Of a DNA stretch of 6,466 nt, positions 1 through 5,636 are shown in pieces (positions within the stretch are counted from its first letter, which is position 1; each line of letters starts with the position of its first letter). The position numbers were made by a program, and so were the translations under genes. The notes under the pieces are model-generated. The model searched no databases. It saw only the letters and a program-made list of their open reading frames with translations, and was not told where the DNA came from. The DNA is from Eubacterium sp. Lineage in GTDB: Bacteria > Bacillota > Clostridia > Lachnospirales > Lachnospiraceae. The stretch is taken from the NCBI GenBank assembly GCA_020844525.1, contig JAJGAH010000150.1:1-6466 (forward strand), read 5' to 3'.

Positions 1-1204
1 TTTCGGGAAGCAGCTGATCCGTATCCGTGGACATTTCTGTTTCATCAGTCTGCTGTTCTGCCATGATATTTCGGAGGGTTTCTACAAAACGCCGTATATC
101 ATCTCCTGTATTTCCCCATGTCAGCACTGCTACGACATTTTCAAAATCGGCCAGCTCTGTGCTGACCTTTCCCTTTTCATAGAGAAGCCTCTGCAGACGA
201 TATCCTGTAATACCGGCTTTTCTGGCAGAAAGCACCACCCGCAGAGGATCCAGCTCCACAGAATCCGGAACCTTATCTGCCGTCAGTACATCCACACAAG
301 GAATCCCTGTCAGTTCTTCCCGCAGAATATCCGCTGCCGCCATCGCCTTATACATCATCTCAGGTCCATGTAATGCCAGACTGTGACGTGCACCGTCCAG
401 CGACCCCATCAAAAGATAATTCGGGCTTGTACTCATAACAAGCTTCAGGCACTCATCCAGTCTCTGCCTTGAGAGAAAGCGGCTCTTCCACTGAAGCATA
501 GAGCTTTGCGTCATGCTGCCACCGGTTTTGTGAATACTCTGCGCCGCAGCATCCGCCCCCGCTGCAATCGCGCCATCAGGCATCTGCTCCGAAAAATACA
601 GATGCGACCCATGCGCCTCATCCACGAGAAGGGGAACACCGTGCCTGTGGCAGATATCCGCAATTTTTCTGATATTCGAGCAGACTCCATAATATGTCGG
701 ACTCACAAGAAACACGGCTTTGATTTCCGTATCACGCTCCAGTGCGGCATCTACCTCCTCCGGCATCACCGCTCCCGAAATATTCCAGCCCGGAAGGTCT
801 GATGGATGCATCCAGACCGGGACCGCTCCGCTCAGGATCAGTCCCATCAGTACAGATTTGTGGGCGTTCCTCGGAACAAGAATCTTCTCTCCCGGCATTA
901 CGGCTGCCAGAATCATTGCCTCATTCCCGCAGGTGGTGCCATTCACCAGAAACCAGCAATGTCCTGATCCCCAGAGTTCTGCTGCCAGGTCCTGTGCCTC
1001 CCTGATCGGCCCTTCGGGCTGATGCAGATCATCCAGGCCTTCTGCCTCTGTCAGATCACTTCTGTATGCCTTCTCTCCAAGCACAGCAAGCGCCCTGGGA
1101 TCTGCGCCCCGTTCAAAGCGATGGGCGGGAATACGAAAAAAAGCGGGATCCTGACGGCAGAAATTTTCGATTGCGTCTAATATCGGTGTCTTTCTCTGAT
1201 CCAC
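1..1204 (-). CDS. Orn/Lys/Arg decarboxylase family protein (fold-type I PLP enzyme), C-terminus cut by window edge
   Basis: Translating the minus strand from a GTG at 1204 gives 401 residues with no stop before the left edge. The protein matches the major domain of group I PLP-dependent amino-acid decarboxylases, which turn lysine, arginine or ornithine into the matching amine. Visible landmarks are NGTT (88-91) near the cofactor phosphate, VDEAHG (194-199) with the Asp that holds the PLP ring nitrogen, and SIHKTGGSMTQSS (223-235), the family signature with Schiff-base lysine K226. A GITGYRLQRLL segment (331-341) fits the C-terminal part. The family's wing domain, found in E. coli SpeC and LdcI, is absent, so this is the short form of about 480 residues; roughly 80 residues are probably missing. 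The early PGHK-type motif reads PAHR (26-29). The GTG is chosen because GGAAG lies 9 bases upstream, an in-frame TAA occurs just above it, and the next in-frame ATG is far inside the conserved domain. Substrate cannot be told from sequence. In Bacillus the homologue yaaO sits beside tmk; that neighbourhood is outside this window. Confidence 0.9.
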   Translation of the reverse strand, partial: MDQRKTPILDAIENFCRQDPAFFRIPAHRFERGADPRALAVLGEKAYRSDLTEAEGLDDLHQPEGPIREAQDLAAELWGSGHCWFLVNGTTCGNEAMILAAVMPGEKILVPRNAHKSVLMGLILSGAVPVWMHPSDLPGWNISGAVMPEEVDAALERDTEIKAVFLVSPTYYGVCSNIRKIADICHRHGVPLLVDEAHGSHLYFSEQMPDGAIAAGADAAAQSIHKTGGSMTQSSMLQWKSRFLSRQRLDECLKLVMSTSPNYLLMGSLDGARHSLALHGPEMMYKAMAAADILREELTGIPCVDVLTADKVPDSVELDPLRVVLSARKAGITGYRLQRLLYEKGKVSTELADFENVVAVLTWGNTGDDIRRFVETLRNIMAEQQTDETEMSTDTDQLLPE

Positions 1205-1213
1205 GTATAATGA

Positions 1214-1218
1214 CTTCC
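1214..1218 (-). promoter_or_regulatory. Ribosome binding site supporting the GTG start of the decarboxylase
   Basis: On the minus strand AAGGAAG precedes the GTG at 1204, with 9 bases between GGAAG and the start codon. It decides the start, because no ATG is available upstream: an in-frame TAA overlaps the region just above it. Confidence 0.65.
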
Positions 1219-1230
1219 TTTATTCAGTCG

Positions 1231-1302
1231 GTTCTATACAGTCTGTTCTGACAAGTTCCATACAGTCGTATCTGATAAGTTCCATACAGTTGTATGTGAC
1301 AA
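1231..1302. repeat. Three tandem imperfect 24-base direct repeats upstream of the decarboxylase
   Basis: Units are 1231-1254, 1255-1278 and 1279-1302, in exact 24-base register. Each starts GTTCYATACAGT and ends TGAYAA on the plus strand. Units 2 and 3 agree at 21 of 24 positions, 1 and 2 at 19, 1 and 3 at 18. Unit 3 contains a perfect inverted repeat CATACA-GT-TGTATG (1284-1297); unit 2 keeps ATAC-N4-GTAT; unit 1 is degenerate. Because the ilvE terminator ends just to the right, any dedicated promoter for the decarboxylase must lie in or next to these repeats, yet no -35/-10 pair with normal spacing is visible on the minus strand. A set of operator or activator sites is the most natural reading, but this is inference. 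Confidence 0.85.
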
Positions 1303-1346
1303 AAAGAGACTGTCACAGGCTCAAGTATACAGCTCATGTGACAGTC
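1301..1346 (-). terminator. Rho-independent terminator downstream of ilvE
   Basis: On the minus strand GACTGTCACA (1346-1337) and TGTGACAGTC (1317-1308) form a perfect 10-bp stem around a 19-base loop that can itself pair partly. It is followed by TCTTTTTG, a U-rich tail. It lies 65 bases beyond the ilvE stop and points the right way to end that transcript. The plus-strand direction has no T-tract after the stem, so it is not bidirectional. Confidence 0.85.
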
Positions 1347-1411
1347 CCATCTTAGCATCAATTTTCTGTTAATTCAATCAAATGCCGGAAAGAAACAGCA
1401 AAAATCACTGT

Positions 1412-2446
1412 TTAGTCCACAGAAATTTCATGAACCCAGCCTTCCGGTCCTGCAATCTCGCCATCCTGAATACCGGTCAGTGTGTTGCGCAGCTTTGTGA
1501 GCACCGGTCCCATCTTCTCCATTCCGCTGGGGATGTTGATGATTTTTCCGTGGTCATTGATCTGGCCAACCGGGCTGATGACAGCAGCGGTTCCGCAAAG
1601 ACCCATCTCTTCAAACTCCGGTACCTCGCTGAACATTACCGGTCTGTGCTCTACCTTCATACCGAGCATATGCTCTGCGATGTAGCAGAGTGAGCGGCGG
1701 GTAATGGAGGGCAGAATGGAATCTGACTTCGGCGTTACAAGCGTCTTTCCATGATCCTTGATGAAAATCACATTTGCACCGCCAGTCTCCTCAACCTTCG
1801 TTCTGGTCGCCGGGTCAAGGTACAGGTTCTCATTGAATCCCTCTCTGTGTGCCTCCATGATCGGATGCAGGCTCATCGCGTAGTTCAGACCAGCCTTGAT
1901 ACCGCCGGTTCCATGGGGCGCCGCACGGTCAAAATCAGGAATACGGATGACAACAGGCTTTGCACCGCCCTTGAAATACGGACCTACCGGTGTCACCAGA
2001 ATGCGGAACATATATTCCTCTGCAGGCTTAACACCAATAACAGCATTGTATCCGAACATGTACGGACGAATGTAAAGCGTTGCACCGGAGCCATAGGGTG
2101 GAACCCAGTCTGCATTGGCTTTCACAACCTGCTCAACAGCATCTACAAAGCGATCAACCGGGAATGGCGGCATCTCCAGACGCTTGCAGGAATCAAACAT
2201 ACGCTGTGCATTCATATCCGGGCGGAAGCAGACCACCTTATTATCCTTTGTCCTGTATGCCTTGAGTCCCTCAAAGCAGGACTGGGAATACTGCAGAACC
2301 GCGGCACACTCGCTCATGGTGACCGTATGGTCCTTCGTCAGCTTTCCTTCGTCCCATTTCCCGTCCCTGTACATGGACACATAGCTGTAATCTGTCTCTC
2401 TGTAATTAAAATCCAGGCTTCCCCAGTCAATATCTTTTGTAGCCAT
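1412..2446 (-). CDS. ilvE: Branched-chain amino acid aminotransferase
   Basis: This 344-residue protein is a fold-type IV PLP aminotransferase of the longer, eukaryote-like BCAT class. It interconverts leucine, isoleucine and valine with their 2-oxo acids using glutamate/2-oxoglutarate, the last step of branched-chain synthesis and the first of breakdown, in the cytosol. Visible family landmarks are SCFEGLKAYR (56-65), RPYMFG (127-132), GGIKAGLNYA (181-190) with the presumed PLP lysine K184, VEETGGANVIF (218-228) with the cofactor glutamate, SITRRS (247-252), and CGTAAVISPVG (284-294) near the phosphate. Length and ends match a complete enzyme. The start has AGGAGG (2455-2460) 8 bases upstream. 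The gene lies 109 bases after the MarR gene on the same strand and has its own promoter; a strong terminator follows it. Confidence 0.97.
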   Translation of the reverse strand: MATKDIDWGSLDFNYRETDYSYVSMYRDGKWDEGKLTKDHTVTMSECAAVLQYSQSCFEGLKAYRTKDNKVVCFRPDMNAQRMFDSCKRLEMPPFPVDRFVDAVEQVVKANADWVPPYGSGATLYIRPYMFGYNAVIGVKPAEEYMFRILVTPVGPYFKGGAKPVVIRIPDFDRAAPHGTGGIKAGLNYAMSLHPIMEAHREGFNENLYLDPATRTKVEETGGANVIFIKDHGKTLVTPKSDSILPSITRRSLCYIAEHMLGMKVEHRPVMFSEVPEFEEMGLCGTAAVISPVGQINDHGKIINIPSGMEKMGPVLTKLRNTLTGIQDGEIAGPEGWVHEISVD

Positions 2447-2477
2447 TGATTTTTCCTCCTAAGAATAGTCTGTTGCT

Positions 2478-2505
2478 ATTATACACCAAAATTTCATTTT
2501 GCAAA
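2478..2505 (-). promoter_or_regulatory. Probable sigma-70-type promoter of ilvE
   Basis: On the minus strand the -10 is a perfect TATAAT (2483-2478). A -35-like TTTGCA (2505-2500), matching 4 of 6 consensus bases, lies 16 bases upstream. Transcription would start near 2471, giving a leader of about 25 bases with AGGAGG. The -35 is weak and its position is less certain than the -10. Confidence 0.7.
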
Positions 2506-2521
2506 CAGAAAAAGCAAAATG
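2487..2521. promoter_or_regulatory. Nested inverted repeats over the ilvE promoter, candidate operator
   Basis: Two dyads share a central arm. CAAAAT-TTC-ATTTTG (2487-2501) has perfect 6-bp arms. CATTTTGC (2495-2502) and GCAAAATG (2514-2521) form perfect 8-bp arms around 11 bases. They cover the spacer and -35 of the ilvE promoter, where a repressor would act. Neither strand has a U-tract directly after the stem, so a standard terminator for the upstream MarR gene is unlikely. The binding protein is unknown; the MarR protein next door is only one possibility. Confidence 0.5.
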
Positions 2522-2555
2522 TTTACCGTACACAGGTGTCATCGGGAAATAATAT

Positions 2556-3083
2556 TCATTCCGTGCCTTCTCTCTCATCCTTCATGATCCGGGAAATCTC
2601 AGCACTCATTTCCAGAAACTGCAGCATCCTGTCATGCCCGAAGCGGTTTACAACCTTGAAGGTGAAATCCTCCACCCTCTTCTCATTGTCCTCCAGCATA
2701 TCCAGACCGCGTTTTGTAATATTTACATATGTCCCCTTTGTGCCCTTGCCGTCAAAGGTCCAGGTTATAAAACCGCGGTTTTTCAGTGTCTCTGCGATAT
2801 GCGAGGTCTCATTGATCGGAAGCTCAAGCTTATCTGCCAGGACATTCAGGTACATCTTCTTCTCTGATTCCGGCAGTTCCTTTACATAATCCCTGATGAT
2901 ATGAAGTGCCAGATACTCTGGCATTTTCAGATTGTGTAAAAACTTCTGGTTCTGCTCTTTTCCCAGAATATACCTGGAATAGATCAGCTGCTCTGTCAGG
3001 TCCCGCAGCTCATCCACACTAATGTTTGACAGAACAGGATCCCCTCCTGTTTTATGCATGCCATTTTTCAGATCATTCTCCAT
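2556..3083 (-). CDS. MarR-family winged helix-turn-helix transcriptional regulator
   Basis: This 175-residue protein resembles MarR-type regulators, which bind palindromic DNA as dimers and often respond to small ligands. The winged-helix core runs from about MPEYLALHIIRDYV (54-67), through LNVLADKLELPINETSHIAETLKNRG (79-104, with the recognition helix near 91-103), to a wing, TWTFDGKGTKGTYVNIT (107-123), then KRGLDMLE. The remaining N- and C-terminal helices would make the dimer interface; about 30 residues at the N-terminus go beyond the common 140-150-residue size. No metal or cysteine sensor motif stands out. The chosen ATG has AAGGAG (3095-3100) 11 bases upstream; an internal ATG at codon 9 has no good site. 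It lies between the EF-G-like terminator and ilvE. No clear promoter is visible upstream. Its target and ligand cannot be told from sequence. Confidence 0.85.
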   Translation of the reverse strand: MENDLKNGMHKTGGDPVLSNISVDELRDLTEQLIYSRYILGKEQNQKFLHNLKMPEYLALHIIRDYVKELPESEKKMYLNVLADKLELPINETSHIAETLKNRGFITWTFDGKGTKGTYVNITKRGLDMLEDNEKRVEDFTFKVVNRFGHDRMLQFLEMSAEISRIMKDEREGTE

Positions 3084-3181
3084 ATCGGTATTATCTCCTT
3101 TCTGTTACCAGATCATCACACTGCACTTCCGCCTGCGAAGGTCCAATGTGTATTCCGGCAGAACTGGTTTAAGCATAACAT

Positions 3182-3221
3182 AAAAAACGGAAGTCCTCCA
3201 CATGGAAATGAAGGGCTTCCG
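3182..3221 (-). terminator. Rho-independent terminator downstream of the EF-G-like gene
   Basis: On the minus strand CGGAAGCCC pairs with GGACTTCCG (one C-A mismatch) around a short loop, followed at once by TTTTTT (3187-3182). It begins 25 bases after the stop of the EF-G-like gene and separates that gene from the MarR gene. Confidence 0.88.
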
Positions 3222-3246
3222 GAACACATTTACATCAGATATTCAA

Positions 3247-5337
3247 TTATTCATCCAGCTTTGTGATCTTGCCGGCCCTTGCCTCTACCTGTGCTTTCTG
3301 AATATCTGCAGGAGCCTGTTCATATCTGGCAAACTCGTAGGAGAATTCACCTGCACCGCCCGTCATTGAACGAAGTGTATTGGAATAACCCTTCAGCTCC
3401 AGCTGCGGCACCTCGGCTTCTACCTCGGTCATTCCCTTTCCGACTGGTGTCATGCCGAGCACGCGGCCGCGCCTCTTGTTCAGATCGCCCATGATATCAC
3501 CGGTAAAGGATTCCGGCGCAGTGACCTTCAGGTCCACAACGGGCTCGAGAAGAACCGGATCTGCTTTCATAAAGCCATCCTTGAAGGCCATGATCGTCGC
3601 AGTTTTGAAGGCCATCTCCGAGGAATCAACCGGATGATAGGAGCCATCATACAGAACCGCCTTGACGCCGACAACCGGATATGCCGCAAGGGGACCGGAC
3701 TGGACGGATTCTGCAAGTCCTTTCTCCACAGCCGGGAAGTAGTTCTTCGGAACAGAACCGCCCACAACCTCTTCTTCAAACACATACGGTGTATTCAGAT
3801 CACCCGAGGGTTCAAAGCGCATCTTGACGTGGCCATACTGTCCATGTCCGCCGGACTGCTTCTTGTACTTTGCATCCACATCGGATTTCTTCCGGATTGT
3901 CTCACGGAATGCCACCTTTGGATCGGAAAGTTCGATATCGACCTTGTATCTGTCCTTCAGCTTCGCCGCAATCACCTCGATATGCTGCTCACCGATGCCA
4001 TAGATCAGGGACTGGTGGTTGGCGGAGTCATTGACCACCTTCATCGTAAGGTCCTCCAGCTGCAGGCGGGACAGTCCCTGTGCAATCTTGTCCACGTCGT
4101 TCTTATTCAGCGCCTTGTACCTTCTGGCTGTATAGGGTTTGGAAACCGCAACCGGGCCGTAATCAACCGGACGGTTTCTGGTTGCCAGAGAATCTCCGGT
4201 CTTAGCGTCTCCCAGCTTTGCAATGGCACCGATATCGCCTGCATGCAGTTCCGGTACCTCTACGGGCTTGCTTCCCACCATAACATAGAGCTTGCCGATC
4301 TTCTCCTCGGAATCCCGGGTCACATTGTATAGCGTATCATTGGCTTTGAGAACACCGGAGCAGACCTTGATCACAGAATACTTGCCAAGGAACGGATCTG
4401 CAATGGTCTTCCAGACTGTCGCGCTCTTCGGACCCGTGAAATTATAGTCCGCATTGAAGACATCGTTGCTGCTTCGATCAAGTCCGGCACGTTTTCTCTG
4501 TGAGGGGTTCGGGAAATATTCAACGATATCATCCAGCAGAATCTTCACGCCCTGGAGATTAATCGGAGAGCCCATGCATACCGGCACCATATCTCCGGAT
4601 CCCACGTTCATGGCGAGTGCGGCACCGATTTCTGCAATGGAGAATTCTTCTCCGTTAAAATAACGGTCCATCATTTCTTCACTGGTCTCCGCTACAGATT
4701 CGAGCAGAGCATCTCTATATTCAGAGAGGTGGTCCTGCAGGTAATCCGGTACAGGAATCTCCTCTTTTTCATTCTTATTAATGTATCTGCGTCCCTTATT
4801 CTTGACAATATTCACATAGCCGATGAACTTCCCGTCCTTGCGGATCGGCATATGCAGGGGCGCAATCTTCTTGCCGTACAGTTCCTGCAGCTTCAGTACA
4901 ACGTCACGATAGGATACGTCATCAATATCCATATCAGTGACAAAAATCATGCGCGGCAGATTGTAGCGGTCGCAGAGGTCCCATGCTTTCTGTGTTCCTA
5001 CCTGAACGCCCGCCTTTCCAGAGACCACGACAACAGCAGCATCTGCAGCAGACGCTGCCTCCTCTGCTTCTCCAACGAAATCGAAATAGCCCGGTGTATC
5101 CAGCACATTTACCTTGCATTTATTCCATTCAATCGGAACAATGGATGTATTGATTGAGATCTTGCGTTTAATCTCTTCTTTATCATAATCGCTGATTGTA
5201 TTTCCGTCGTTTACACTTCCCAGACGGCTTGTAATGCCGGAAAGATACGCCATACCTTCTACCAGCGTAGTCTTCCCCGCGCCGCCATGACCAAGTATAA
5301 CGACGTTTCTGACCCTGTCAGTTCTGAATACCTCCAT
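3247..5337 (-). CDS. EF-G-like translational GTPase (divergent fusA paralogue)
   Basis: The 696-residue protein has the full five-domain layout and length of elongation factor G, the ribosome translocase. Numbered from the start chosen here: P-loop GHGGAGKT (16-23), G3 DTPGYFDF (80-87), G4 position TDMD (134-137), G5-like MGSP (255-258), domain II near 290-400, domain III near 405-480, domain IV with QSGGHGQYGHV (494-504) and GSYHPVDSSE (565-574) including the tip histidine H568, then domain V with GDIMGDLNKRRGRVLGM. It departs from canonical EF-G where it counts for GTP use: the catalytic His of DTPGH is Tyr84, the RGIT of switch I is RKIS, and NKxD is TDMD. It also stands alone, not beside rpsL/rpsG/tuf. 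I therefore call it a paralogue rather than the main fusA. Alternatives are a ribosome-recycling or stress/protection variant. It has its own promoter and terminator, so it is probably monocistronic. Confidence 0.88.
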   Translation of the reverse strand: MEVFRTDRVRNVVILGHGGAGKTTLVEGMAYLSGITSRLGSVNDGNTISDYDKEEIKRKISINTSIVPIEWNKCKVNVLDTPGYFDFVGEAEEAASAADAAVVVVSGKAGVQVGTQKAWDLCDRYNLPRMIFVTDMDIDDVSYRDVVLKLQELYGKKIAPLHMPIRKDGKFIGYVNIVKNKGRRYINKNEKEEIPVPDYLQDHLSEYRDALLESVAETSEEMMDRYFNGEEFSIAEIGAALAMNVGSGDMVPVCMGSPINLQGVKILLDDIVEYFPNPSQRKRAGLDRSSNDVFNADYNFTGPKSATVWKTIADPFLGKYSVIKVCSGVLKANDTLYNVTRDSEEKIGKLYVMVGSKPVEVPELHAGDIGAIAKLGDAKTGDSLATRNRPVDYGPVAVSKPYTARRYKALNKNDVDKIAQGLSRLQLEDLTMKVVNDSANHQSLIYGIGEQHIEVIAAKLKDRYKVDIELSDPKVAFRETIRKKSDVDAKYKKQSGGHGQYGHVKMRFEPSGDLNTPYVFEEEVVGGSVPKNYFPAVEKGLAESVQSGPLAAYPVVGVKAVLYDGSYHPVDSSEMAFKTATIMAFKDGFMKADPVLLEPVVDLKVTAPESFTGDIMGDLNKRRGRVLGMTPVGKGMTEVEAEVPQLELKGYSNTLRSMTGGAGEFSYEFARYEQAPADIQKAQVEARAGKITKLDE

Positions 5338-5351
5338 AACCATTCACCTCC
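5335..5351 (-). promoter_or_regulatory. Ribosome binding site and twin ATG of the EF-G-like gene
   Basis: Two in-frame ATGs are separated by one codon: 5343 and 5337. GGAGG (5351-5347) lies 3 bases before the first and 9 bases before the second. The 9-base gap is normal, so the start at 5337 is preferred; using the first ATG adds only Met-Val. Confidence 0.7.
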
Positions 5352-5418
5352 ATATATTCAAGTCATACATTCAGGCCTAACGAAAAATAACCCTCGCCGT
5401 TCTCAATGTCATGGATAT

Positions 5419-5447
5419 ATTTTACTAAAATCATTTGATATTATCAA
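5419..5447 (-). promoter_or_regulatory. Promoter of the EF-G-like gene, with a palindrome on its -35
   Basis: On the minus strand TTGATA (5447-5442) and TAAAAT (5424-5419) are separated by 17 bases, each matching 5 of 6 consensus bases. Transcription would start near 5412, giving a leader of about 75 bases. The -35 is one arm of a perfect palindrome TTGATA-T-TATCAA (5435-5447). Confidence 0.75.
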
Positions 5448-5547
5448 CCTTTTTGTGTCTTTTATCCAATTTATTCCCGGTTGAAGTCTCTAATCATTCG
5501 TTAATCTGCTTATTTTCGCACTGATATCTCTGCAAATGTCCGGTTCA

Positions 5548-5576
5548 TTGACTTTTCCCGGCTGATTCAGTAGAAT
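5548..5576 (+). promoter_or_regulatory. Promoter of tyrA
   Basis: TTGACT (5548-5553) and TAGAAT (5571-5576) are exactly 17 bases apart, each matching 5 of 6 consensus bases. The start site should be near 5583, giving a leader of about 54 bases with GAGGA (5623-5627) 9 bases before the ATG. The leader is too short for a T-box or a typical attenuator. Confidence 0.8.
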
Positions 5577-5636
5577 GTATGCGTTGTTTTAGTGCTTTGC
5601 CGCGTTGACGTGCGATGACTGTGAGGATTTCTGTTT

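Larger units (their letters stand above)
5344..5636. other. Divergent intergenic region between the EF-G-like gene and tyrA
   Basis: It holds two outward promoters about 100 bases apart (-35 elements at 5442-5447 minus and 5548-5553 plus). I see no T-box motif, leader peptide with Tyr/Phe codons, or terminator in either leader, and no further gene. The stretch 5448-5547 between the two -35 elements shows nothing recognisable. Confidence 0.6.

Noticed and set aside
506..1251. Several plus-strand open frames of 61-100 codons
   Set aside because: They are antisense to the decarboxylase, whose minus-strand frame carries the full PLP signature. They have no recognisable domains.
1231..1302. The tandem repeats as a mini CRISPR array
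   Set aside because: The units abut with no spacers between them, and no cas genes are present.
1751..2449. Plus-strand 232-codon open frame
   Set aside because: It is antisense to ilvE and is explained by codon bias of the real gene; its protein shows no family features.
2495..2521. CATTTTGC/GCAAAATG dyad as a terminator of the MarR gene
   Set aside because: The stem is A/T-rich and not followed by a U-tract on the minus strand; it also overlaps the ilvE -35. An operator is a better reading.
3634..4332. Plus-strand 232-codon open frame
   Set aside because: It lies wholly antisense within the EF-G-like gene and shows no family features.
5583..5636. Possible T-box or tyrosine attenuator ahead of tyrA
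   Set aside because: The leader is only about 54 bases and has no T-box sequence, no Tyr-rich leader peptide and no terminator hairpin.
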